Below the pieces are notes generated by a model. It saw only the letters and a program-made list of their open reading frames with translations, had not been told where the DNA came from and made no database searches. Below are positions 57,872 through 64,000 of a stretch of 64,000 nt of DNA, one piece after another (position 1 is the first letter of the stretch; every line of letters starts with the position of its first letter). Source of the DNA: an uncultured Collinsella sp. (lineage in GTDB: Bacteria > Actinomycetota > Coriobacteriia > Coriobacteriales > Coriobacteriaceae). The position numbers and the translations under genes are program-made. The stretch is from contig CALHDP010000129.1 of NCBI GenBank assembly GCA_938023085.1, positions 1 through 64,000 of the forward strand. Direction: 5' to 3'.

Positions 57872-57910
57872 CGCGAGTCGCCAGCGCTCAAAGACAACGA
57901 TGACAACAAG

Positions 57911-57940
57911 ACCCTCCTCGGCCTGTGCCGGGGAGGGTTT
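57911..57940 (+). terminator. Terminator after biotin-ligase-like gene
   Basis: ACCCTCCTCGGC and GCCGGGGAGGGT form a stem with one mismatch around ctgt, followed by TTTCG. Confidence 0.75.
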
Positions 57941-57970
57941 CGCCTATCTGGGGAATGGGTTGCCAGCGCC

Positions 57971-58011
57971 CTATTCCTCAAAACTGAAAAATTTTCGTTT
58001 TTGAGGAATAG
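57971..58011. repeat. 41-bp palindrome J1
   Basis: Ends CTATTCCTCAAAA and TTTTTGAGGAATAG. It is one of three 41-base copies (57971, 58057, 59329) around the ATPase gene at 58124. Confidence 0.85.
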
Positions 58012-58056
58012 AATTAAGGTAGCTCGGTCTTTCGCGAGGTATATTCGCTATAGAGC

Positions 58057-58097
58057 CTATTCCTCAAAACTGAAAATTTTTCAGTTTTGAGGAATAG
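58057..58097. repeat. 41-bp palindrome J2, perfect
   Basis: Two perfectly complementary 20-base arms (half-site CTATTCCTCAAAACTGAAAA) around one central base. It ends 26 bases before the start codon of the AAA ATPase, so it must lie in or at the edge of its promoter or leader. Confidence 0.88.
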
Positions 58098-58123
58098 CGA
58101 TAAAAGACCGCGAGGAGGCCCCG

Positions 58124-59320
58124 ATGAAACTCATCAATAGAACGTCATATATGGACACGTTGACGAGCCTTATTGGCGTGCCGGACATCAAGGTCATCAC
58201 GGGCATTCGCCGCAGCGGTAAATCAAAATTGCTCGAGGCCCTCCGCGATTACGTGGAGGCAAATCTGTCCAATTCGAATGTCATCCATATCAACTACAAC
58301 CTCGATGAGTTCGAGAACCTGCTCGAGTATCACGCGCTGCTCGCCTATGTAAAAGAGCATCGAGTGTCCGGCAAACAAAACTTTCTGCTTATCGATGAAG
58401 TTCAGATGTGCGACGGTTTTGAGCGTGCGATCAACAGCCTTCACGCATCCGAGCAGTACGACATATTCATTACCGGATCGAATGCCTTTTTGCTGTCGAG
58501 CGATCTGTCGACGCTCTTTACGGGGCGTACGTTTGAGATCGAGGTTTTCCCATTCTCGTTTGAGGAGTATCGACTCTATGGCGACGAGGGCGAGGTCGAC
58601 CGCGACTTCGATGAGTACGCGAGAACCGGCGGTATGTCCGGCTCTTACCCTTATCCACTGCAGGAGCAGCGCTATCAATATCTCTCCAACGTCTTCAAGA
58701 CGCTCATTGTGAGAGATATCGTGCAGCGGCATAACGTGAGAAACGAATCGGCGCTGCTGCGCATTGCCGATTACATGATGGACAACGTATCCAACATAAC
58801 GTCGGCACGTAACATTACGGATATTTTGAACGCGGATGGGCTAAAGATAACGAACAAGACGGTCGGCACGTACATGGGGTACCTGTGCGATGCGTTTGCC
58901 TTCTATAAAGTTCGTCGGTACGACATCCGCGGCAAAAAATACCTTAAGAGCGGCGAGAAGTATTACCTGGCAGACCACGCGTTCAAATACGCGCTGCTCG
59001 GTACACGTGATATGGATTGGGGACGCGTATACGAGAACATGGTGGCAATCGAGCTGCTGCGCCGCGGATACGAGGTATACGTCGGCGTGCTCTATAAAAA
59101 GGAAATAGACTTTGTAGCAATCAAGCGGAGCGAGAAACTCTACATTCAGGTGAGCGACGACATCAGCTCGGATAAGACATTTGAACGCGAGATTTCGCCA
59201 CTGCTGAGCATTGGCGATGCGTATCCCAAGATGATTCTCGCCCGCACGCATCACGAGGCCACGGATCGCGACGGAGTGCAGATCGTGGACCTGGCGAGGT
59301 GGCTATGCGGCGAGGCGTAG
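58124..59320 (+). CDS. AAA ATPase with DUF4143 C-terminal domain, bracketed by palindromes
   Basis: 398 residues, GCGAGGAGG before ATG. Walker A is GIRRSGKS (27-34), Walker B LLIDEVQ (88-94), and the sensor ITGSNAFLLSS is present, as in the AAA_14 family. The C-terminal DUF4143 domain has YENMVAIELLRRGYEVYVG, EIDFVAI (D329) and LYIQVS; this region has a restriction-endonuclease-like fold in the family. The biological role of this widespread, often accessory family is unknown. A-rich codon use and lower G+C differ from the neighbours. It lies between palindromes J1/J2 and J3. Confidence 0.9.
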   Translation: MKLINRTSYMDTLTSLIGVPDIKVITGIRRSGKSKLLEALRDYVEANLSNSNVIHINYNLDEFENLLEYHALLAYVKEHRVSGKQNFLLIDEVQMCDGFERAINSLHASEQYDIFITGSNAFLLSSDLSTLFTGRTFEIEVFPFSFEEYRLYGDEGEVDRDFDEYARTGGMSGSYPYPLQEQRYQYLSNVFKTLIVRDIVQRHNVRNESALLRIADYMMDNVSNITSARNITDILNADGLKITNKTVGTYMGYLCDAFAFYKVRRYDIRGKKYLKSGEKYYLADHAFKYALLGTRDMDWGRVYENMVAIELLRRGYEVYVGVLYKKEIDFVAIKRSEKLYIQVSDDISSDKTFEREISPLLSIGDAYPKMILARTHHEATDRDGVQIVDLARWLCGEA

Positions 59321-59328
59321 CAGAAAGC

Positions 59329-59369
59329 CTATTCCTCAAAACTGATAAATTTTCGATTTTGAGGAATAG
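59329..59369. repeat. 41-bp palindrome J3
   Basis: Same ends as J1/J2, with centre ctgataaattttcga. It begins nine bases after the ATPase stop codon and lies before the convergent coaX gene. Confidence 0.85.
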
Positions 59370-59424
59370 GACCGATGCGTTGCCTAGTTCGCCGCTCGCG
59401 CTCGTGCTCGACTTAAGCCCCGTC

Positions 59425-60198
59425 TTACCCCAGCTCCTGCATGCGGCGGTAGATTTCGCAGATACCCTTGATGGTGAGCTGTCCATCGACCACGTCGAAG
59501 GCATCGGTCGAATCGGCGACGATGCCGGCGAGACCGCCCGTGGCGATAACGGTGGCGTCCTCGCGCCCCAGCTCGCGCTTCATGCGCGCAACCAGGCCCT
59601 CGGCCATGGCGGCGGCGCCCGTTACGGCGCCGACCTTGATGCACTCCTCGGTATCGCGGCCGATGGCATGCTCGGGCGCCTCGAGCGGAACGCTGGCGAG
59701 CTTGGCGGCGCGGGCGGCGAGCGCGTCCATCGAAATGCGGATGCCCGGCGCAATCGCTCCGCCAATGTAATAGCCGTCCTCGTCGATGACGTCGATATTG
59801 GTTGCGGTGCCAAAGTCTACCACGATTGCCGGGGCGCCGTAGAAGGTTTCGGCAGCGACGGCGTTGGCGATGCGGTCGGCACCAACGGCCTGGGGGCGCG
59901 CCGCCCGCAGCTTGGTCACGGCGGCCGTCTGCGGTCCGATGACAATGGCATCCGCCGCGATGCGGTCGGCCACGGCGTGCCACTCGCGCGAGAGCTGTGG
60001 CACCACGCCGGCAAAGGCGATCGCGTCGACTGCGCCGAGCGAGAGGTCGTACATCTTAAAGAAGCCCATCAGGCGCACGTGGATCTCGTCGGCGGTATAG
60101 GAGCGGTCGGTGGGCATACGCCACGACTGCACCAGCTCGTCTCCGTCAAACAGGCCCATGGCCGTCTGCGTGTTTCCCATATCGATAGCGAGCAGCAT
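59425..60198 (-). CDS. coaX: Type III pantothenate kinase
   Basis: 257 residues. MLLAIDMGNTQTAMGLFDG is the ATP-binding strand, then GADRIANAVAAETFYG and VVDFGTATNIDVIDEDGYYI with GGAIAPGIRIS. These are the signature motifs of CoaX, an ASKHA-fold kinase that starts coenzyme A synthesis and needs a monovalent cation. GGAG precedes ATG on the minus strand. It appears monocistronic. Confidence 0.95.
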   Translation of the reverse strand: MLLAIDMGNTQTAMGLFDGDELVQSWRMPTDRSYTADEIHVRLMGFFKMYDLSLGAVDAIAFAGVVPQLSREWHAVADRIAADAIVIGPQTAAVTKLRAARPQAVGADRIANAVAAETFYGAPAIVVDFGTATNIDVIDEDGYYIGGAIAPGIRISMDALAARAAKLASVPLEAPEHAIGRDTEECIKVGAVTGAAAMAEGLVARMKRELGREDATVIATGGLAGIVADSTDAFDVVDGQLTIKGICEIYRRMQELG

Positions 60199-60333
60199 GT
60201 CTACTCCAGGTGTCGGCGTAAAAGGACGCGCACCATTGTATACGCGCCGCCGACGCCGCTCGGCTGCGATTCGTTTACGGTGATATGGCTGAGGGGTTTA
60301 AATATGAAGGAATTATGCTCTACGAGATTTTCC

Positions 60334-60362
60334 TTGCCGTTTACCGAACTCCCGCGTAATAT
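60334..60362 (+). promoter_or_regulatory. Promoter of tRNA-fMet
   Basis: TTGCCG and TAATAT are spaced by 17 bases, 31 bases before the tRNA. Confidence 0.7.
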
Positions 60363-60393
60363 TCTTTCTTGCGCACATGAGGCGCCCAGACAT

Positions 60394-60470
60394 TGCGGGG
60401 TGGAGCAGTCTGGTAGCTCGCCGGGCTCATAACCCGGAGGTCGTAGGTTCAAATCCTGCCCCCGCGACCA
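60394..60470 (+). tRNA. Initiator tRNA-fMet(CAT)
   Basis: 77 nt including encoded CCA. The anticodon CAT sits on a stem with three consecutive GC pairs (GGG/CCC), the initiator hallmark. Position 1 is T opposite G72, so the first pair is weak, as needed for formylation recognition, although the more common form is C1-A72. Confidence 0.93.
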
Positions 60471-60480
60471 AGAACTTGCA

Positions 60481-60509
60481 GCTCGTCGGCCTAGCCGGCG
60501 AGCTTTTTT
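60481..60509 (+). terminator. Terminator of tRNA-fMet
   Basis: GCTCGTCGGC and GCCGGCGAGC with the loop cta, then TTTTTT. Confidence 0.92.
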
Positions 60510-60564
60510 GTTATCGCGGGACTGTGTTTTCGGTCCAATTCTCGGCCTCTCAAACAAAATCTCA

Positions 60565-60609
60565 ATCTGTAACATCTAGACCCGATTTGGGCGGATAGGT
60601 GTTACAGAT
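60565..60609. repeat. Tandem palindrome K1
   Basis: ATCTGTAACA...TGTTACAGAT arms around a loop containing GACCCGATTTGGGCGGAT. First of three related units in about 220 bases. Confidence 0.75.
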
Positions 60610-60644
60610 CTAGATATTCCGGTGGGTTGGGCCCCGTTTGTCTA

Positions 60645-60691
60645 AATCTGTAACACGAGGAACGGATTTTGCCGAGTTGTTGTTACAGATT
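60645..60691. repeat. Tandem palindrome K2
   Basis: AATCTGTAACA...TGTTACAGATT arms around a loop containing ACGGATTTTGCCGAGT. Confidence 0.75.
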
Positions 60692-60714
60692 GAGATCTTT
60701 CGGCAGGCCAGATT

Positions 60715-60781
60715 GGTTTGTCTCGATCTGTAACAGTAAGACCCGGTTTTGCCGAGTAACTGTTACAGATCGAGACAAACC
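60715..60781. repeat. Tandem palindrome K3
   Basis: The arms at 60715-60737 and 60759-60781 are perfect 23-base complements; the loop contains GACCCGGTTTTGCCGAGT. It is the longest of the three units, located between the tRNA terminator and the reductase gene. Confidence 0.8.
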
Positions 60782-60917
60782 GACGGGCCGCCCCGTTCCA
60801 TCCACCTGCCGCCACCTGATATTCGCCGATTTTCGTTGTGCCGCCGTGCCCCCATGCCATATCCTCTAGACAACTACGCGGCATCATCGCCGCCGCGCCT
60901 ACAAGAGAGGAATGTCC

Positions 60918-62948
60918 ATGACCGCACCTGCATCCAAGCTGCTCCAGCCCATTACGGTTGGCCCCCTTGAGCTCAAGAACCGCATTATGTTCCCGCCGCT
61001 GACCACCGGCTACGAGGAGCGCGACGGTTCCATTGGCGAGCGCAGCCTGGCTTTTTACGAGCGCCTGGCCCGTGGCGGCGTGAGCTACATCGTCATCGGC
61101 GACGTCGCTCCCGTCATGACCGCAAGCCCCACGCCCAAGCTGGCGACCGACGCCCAGATCCCCACGTTTAAGGCCCTGGCCGACACCGTTCACAAGCACG
61201 GTGCCAAGGTCGCGCTGCAGCTGTTCCACCCCGAGTACGACGTGCCCGGCGTCGGCCGCATGGTCATGGGATCCATGGCCGCTGCCAAGGCCGCGCAGGA
61301 GGCCAAGGCCGCCGGCGACGAGGAGACCTTTGCCGCCAAGATGGCCGAGTCCAACGAGATCCGCAATCAGGCCTACGCCAAGCTGCACCACGACATGCAG
61401 CACTTTGTGAACGAGGCCAGTGTGGAGCAGCTCACCCAGATCAAGGAGGCCATCGCTGCCTCGGCCGCCCGCGCGCAGCAGGCCGGCATCGACGCCATCG
61501 AGGTCCACGGCGACCGCCTGGTGGGTTCGCTGTGCTCGGCCATCCTCAACCAGCGCACCGACGAGTACGGTGGCTCGTTCGAGAACCGCGTTCGCTATGC
61601 GCTGGAGGTCGTCGCTGCCATTAAGGAGGCCGCGCCGCAGCTGATGGTGGAGTACAAGCTCCCCGTGATCATGGAGAACCCCGACGGCACGCCGCGCGGC
61701 AAGGGCGGCCTGCAGCCCGACGAGGCCTGCAAGTTTGCCAAGCTGCTCGAGGGCGCGGGCATCGATATGATCCAGGTCGCGCAGGCAAACCACACCGGCA
61801 ACATGGGCGACACCATTCCGCCCATGGGCGCCATGCCCTATAACTGGACGCTGCCCGTGGCCGAGCGCGTCAAGGCCCTGGTCTCCGTGCCGGTGGCAAC
61901 CGTCGGCCGCGTGGTTTCGGTCGAGGCCGGCGAGAAGATCCTGGAGGATGGCTCGGCCGACATCATCGCCTATGGCCGCTCGCTCATGTGCGACCCCGAC
62001 ATTGCGCTGAAGGCCGCCACGGGCGAGCCTATTCGCGAGTGCCTCAACTGCAACAAGGGCTGCGTCGATGCGATTCAAAACCGCAAGTACATCTCGTGCG
62101 TGCTTAATGCCGAGAACGGCGATGAGGCGACCATCGCCATTAAGCCAGGCGAGGGCGACAAGAAGATCGCCGTGGTGGGCGGCGGTATTGCCGGCCTGGA
62201 GGCCGCTCGCGTGGCGGCCAAGCGCGGCTACGATGTGACCGTCTATGAGGTGAGCAATCATCTGGGCGGCCAGATTGTGCTGGCGGCTGCGCCTCCGCGC
62301 AAGGACGAGATCATGCGCTCGGTCGAGTACTACGAGAAGATTCTGCCCGGCCTGGACGTGAAGGTTGAGCTCAACCATGCCGCTACCGCTGAGGACCTCA
62401 ACGCCGCCGACGCCGCGATTGTGGCCGTGGGCGCGCACGATGTGGTCATCCCCGTTCCGGGCGCCGACTCGGAGAAGGTCGTCTCGAGCTGGGACGTGCT
62501 GGCCGGCAAGGTGGAGCTTGCGGGCCGCGTCGCCGTCATTGGCGGTGGCCTGGTGGGCACCGAGACTGCCGAGTACCTGCTGCAGCACGGCTGCGAGGTG
62601 GCGATCGTGGAGATGCTCGACAAGATTGCCGCGGGCGAGTCCGAGACCATTCTGCCGCTGATTATGAGCGACTTTGCCGAGCACAACGTTGAGCAGCATG
62701 TTAAGACCCGCCTGACCGCCATTACCGACGAGGGCGTGGAGGCTGTTCGCACCACCGAGGACGGTGCCGAGGAGCCGGTGAAGATCGCCTGCGATTACGT
62801 GGTGATGGCCGTGGGTTCCAAGGCCAACGCGTTTGACCTGGACGGCGTGACGGTGCCCGTGACCTGCGTGGGCGACTGCTCGGGCGAGCGCACCGCCGAC
62901 ATCGCGAGCGCCATTCGCACGGCATATCACGCGGCCAACGAGCTGTAG
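60918..62948 (+). CDS. Old-Yellow-Enzyme-type NADH:flavin oxidoreductase with Fe-S and FAD domains
   Basis: 676 residues from ATG 60918 (GAGAGGA six bases upstream). An FMN TIM barrel (1-370) has LELKNRIMFPPLTTGY, EVHGDRLVG and FENRVRYALEV. A 4Fe-4S motif C-x2-C-x3-C-x11-C follows (CLNCNKGCVDAIQNRKYISC). FAD/NAD(P) domains have IAVVGGGIAGLEAA and VAVIGGGLVGTETAEYL. This is the layout of 2,4-dienoyl-CoA reductase, bile-acid-inducible BaiCD/BaiH and enoate reductases. The substrate cannot be assigned. No companion bile-acid or beta-oxidation gene is in the window. Confidence 0.92.
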   Translation: MTAPASKLLQPITVGPLELKNRIMFPPLTTGYEERDGSIGERSLAFYERLARGGVSYIVIGDVAPVMTASPTPKLATDAQIPTFKALADTVHKHGAKVALQLFHPEYDVPGVGRMVMGSMAAAKAAQEAKAAGDEETFAAKMAESNEIRNQAYAKLHHDMQHFVNEASVEQLTQIKEAIAASAARAQQAGIDAIEVHGDRLVGSLCSAILNQRTDEYGGSFENRVRYALEVVAAIKEAAPQLMVEYKLPVIMENPDGTPRGKGGLQPDEACKFAKLLEGAGIDMIQVAQANHTGNMGDTIPPMGAMPYNWTLPVAERVKALVSVPVATVGRVVSVEAGEKILEDGSADIIAYGRSLMCDPDIALKAATGEPIRECLNCNKGCVDAIQNRKYISCVLNAENGDEATIAIKPGEGDKKIAVVGGGIAGLEAARVAAKRGYDVTVYEVSNHLGGQIVLAAAPPRKDEIMRSVEYYEKILPGLDVKVELNHAATAEDLNAADAAIVAVGAHDVVIPVPGADSEKVVSSWDVLAGKVELAGRVAVIGGGLVGTETAEYLLQHGCEVAIVEMLDKIAAGESETILPLIMSDFAEHNVEQHVKTRLTAITDEGVEAVRTTEDGAEEPVKIACDYVVMAVGSKANAFDLDGVTVPVTCVGDCSGERTADIASAIRTAYHAANEL

Positions 62949-63020
62949 TTAACTTCGCGGCCAGGCGGGGCGGTAGCACGGATCTGCCTCGCCCGACTGC
63001 GTCCCATGGGGTGTCAACCG

Positions 63021-63058
63021 GGGCGGGGTCTGCAAGCGCAGCAGGTCCCGCCCTTTTT
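63021..63058 (+). terminator. Terminator after the reductase gene
   Basis: A GGGCGGG/CCCGCCC stem with an inner TGC/GCA pair, followed by TTTTTG. Confidence 0.8.
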
Positions 63059-63059
63059 G

Positions 63060-63387
63060 TTTTGCTCCGGTGGAGGGCAGTGCGCGGTAATCATGAGGAG
63101 TGAGGACATCTACTACCTTGCAGGCCACTCAAAATTATTGGGGGAGGGGTTAATAATTATATCCTCTATATCAAAGGACATAAAGAGATGCCAATTTTGT
63201 TGGCAAACGAATGACGATTAGCTGCGAGCTAGCTACCAGCGTAAATAATCGATAAAGAAACGCCGTAAATAGGTGTCAAATGCCCAGATAATGCCGCGTC
63301 TATTTTAATTAACTGCTTTGAGCAAACAGCAAAATGCTACTATCTAGCGTGCACGTAAGAAAGCAGATTAACGGTTAAGGCTAAGAA
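63060..63387. other. AT-rich gene-free stretch before the HTH gene
   Basis: About 330 bases, clearly poorer in G+C than the surroundings. A 43-codon frame from 63092 has no ribosome site and no recognisable product. It probably holds the promoter and regulatory region of the downstream HTH gene; no clear -35/-10 pair was picked. Confidence 0.45.
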
Positions 63388-63792
63388 GTGGCAGGTATGT
63401 CGGAAGCAACTAGGACTCGCACGCATACGCCCGAGGTTAGGCAGCGTGCCGTCGAGATCCTCCAAGAGGGGGTCGGTCACCGCGCCCTCGCTGCAAAGCT
63501 CGGCATTCCCCAGGCCACGGCTCGTCAGTGGGCCCGTGCATATGCCGTGGGCGGTGCCGACGCTGTGCTCAACGCGGGCGCTCGCCATCACACCTATTCG
63601 TACGACGTAAAGCTCGCCGTGGTTAAGGACCGTCTGGAAAACGGCCTGACGGTTCGCGAGGCCATGATCAAGCACAAGATTCCCAGCGAGTCTTCGGTCA
63701 AGGCTTGGTGCCGCCAGTATCGCGATGGCGGTGCCGACGCGCTTATCGATAAGCCGCGCGGTCGCAAGCCGCGCGTTAAGCAGGCAGAGTAG
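63388..63792 (+). CDS. Orphan helix-turn-helix protein, IS3 OrfA/InsJ-like
   Basis: 134 residues. GTG 63388 is taken as start, with AAGG seven bases upstream; ATG 63397 is the alternative. Two helix-turn-helix units are visible: RQRAVEILQEGVGHRALAAK with GIPQATARQWARAY, then AVVKDRLENGLTVREAMIKH with SSVKAWCRQY and DGGADALIDKPRGRKP. The layout is that of the DNA-binding OrfA of IS3/IS150-like elements. No integrase frame or terminal repeats follow; a terminator does. It may be a domesticated transposase part working as a DNA-binding regulator. Confidence 0.75.
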   Translation: MAGMSEATRTRTHTPEVRQRAVEILQEGVGHRALAAKLGIPQATARQWARAYAVGGADAVLNAGARHHTYSYDVKLAVVKDRLENGLTVREAMIKHKIPSESSVKAWCRQYRDGGADALIDKPRGRKPRVKQAE

Positions 63793-63800
63793 CAAGAGGG

Positions 63801-63823
63801 TGCGCCCACAGGGGCGCATTTTT
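63801..63823 (+). terminator. Terminator after HTH gene
   Basis: TGCGCCC and GGGCGCA with a four-base loop, followed by TTTTT. Beyond it, to base 64000, no gene is visible. Confidence 0.85.
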
Positions 63824-64000
63824 CTTGCCGCGCCAACTATTTGGACCGTCGCGAGCCTATCGGGATATCCTCCAGCGTGGCCAATCAACCGCGCGCAGTG
63901 GCCCGCGCGCCTGTCGCTGCGATAGGTGGAGCGTCACCCCTCTGCTCCAATGCGGACAGACTCCTTACCCCGTACGCCTAAAACTCCCCAGTTGACCGAA

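Noticed and set aside
57971..59369. CRISPR array formed by the 41-bp repeats
   Set aside because: Only three copies, palindromic, unevenly spaced (45 bases and about 1.2 kb), with a gene rather than spacers between them.
60565..60781. CRISPR array formed by K1-K3
   Set aside because: The units are separate palindromes with related loops, not identical repeats with unique spacers, and no cas gene is present.
60642..62930. 762-codon minus-strand frame opposite the Old-Yellow-Enzyme gene
   Set aside because: The plus strand encodes a full-length, motif-complete flavoprotein; the antisense frame runs through tandem palindromes and shows only repetitive Leu/Gly/His/Ala composition.
63092..63221. 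Possible 43-codon small protein upstream of the HTH gene
   Set aside because: No ribosome site, no conserved feature, and it lies in an AT-rich regulatory stretch just after a terminator.

Overview
The window is a chromosomal segment of about 60% G+C. Gene content, order and start-site style (strong AGGAGG-type ribosome sites, densely packed genes, many intergenic palindromes) point to an anaerobic Gram-positive actinobacterium of the Coriobacteriia, most like Collinsella. This is inferred from protein sequence and organisation, because no 16S gene is present. Evidence for Gram-positive anaerobic life includes sortase-anchored pilins, a class-B-like sortase, an NfnAB electron-bifurcating transhydrogenase, mannose-type PTS, ECF vitamin transport and an Old-Yellow-Enzyme-type Fe-S flavoprotein.

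Layout. 1-3.9 kb: two cell-wall-anchored pilin subunits, the first cut by the window edge. 4-7.4 kb: a polymer-forming membrane protein, a TRIC/UPF0126 membrane protein and a nuclease-like gene bracketed by inverted palindromic elements. 7.5-7.8 kb: two tRNA-Ser genes. 8.2-16.9 kb: the replication/translation operon rpsF-ssb-rpsR-rplI, then dnaB, purA, purD, a Nudix hydrolase and an ABC exporter. 18-22.9 kb: carAB behind a probable PyrR-binding hairpin. 23-28.2 kb: a lower-GC accessory stretch with PTS IIB-IIC-IID, a convergent GntR regulator, an esterase and a toxin-antitoxin pair. 28.5-36.3 kb: purE, sortase, MoaE-like protein, a CmpB-type membrane protein, purF, purM-purN and an orphan PTS IIA. 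36.5-42.1 kb: PpiC foldase, YqeY, an amino-acid ABC transporter and a cytidylate-kinase-like protein. 42.2-50 kb (minus strand): nfnB/nfnA, pth, a second nuclease-like gene between inverted elements, prs and glmU. 50.2-53.5 kb: an ECF module. 53.6-63.8 kb: exodeoxyribonuclease III, sirtuin, a FolP-FolK fusion, a biotin-ligase-like protein, an AAA/DUF4143 ATPase between palindromes, coaX, tRNA-fMet, an OYE-type reductase and an orphan HTH protein.

Purine genes (purA, purD, purE, purF, purM, purN), prs and carAB make this a nucleotide-synthesis-rich segment spread over several transcription units.

The most unusual signal is the palindrome landscape. Three genes with proven or suspected restriction-endonuclease-like folds (6330-7337, 45860-46987, 58124-59320) each sit between copies of their own palindromic element family. 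The first two proteins look like distant paralogs: one keeps a D-x12-E-x-K signature and the other has E-x-N. Other palindrome families include hairpins with a shared loop but unrelated yet self-complementary arms (22862-22944 and 28322-28409), three tandem palindromes after tRNA-fMet, several REP-like repeats, and an inverted-repeat-bounded segment inside the linker of the ECF ATPase gene. No CRISPR array, rRNA, complete insertion sequence or prophage was seen.
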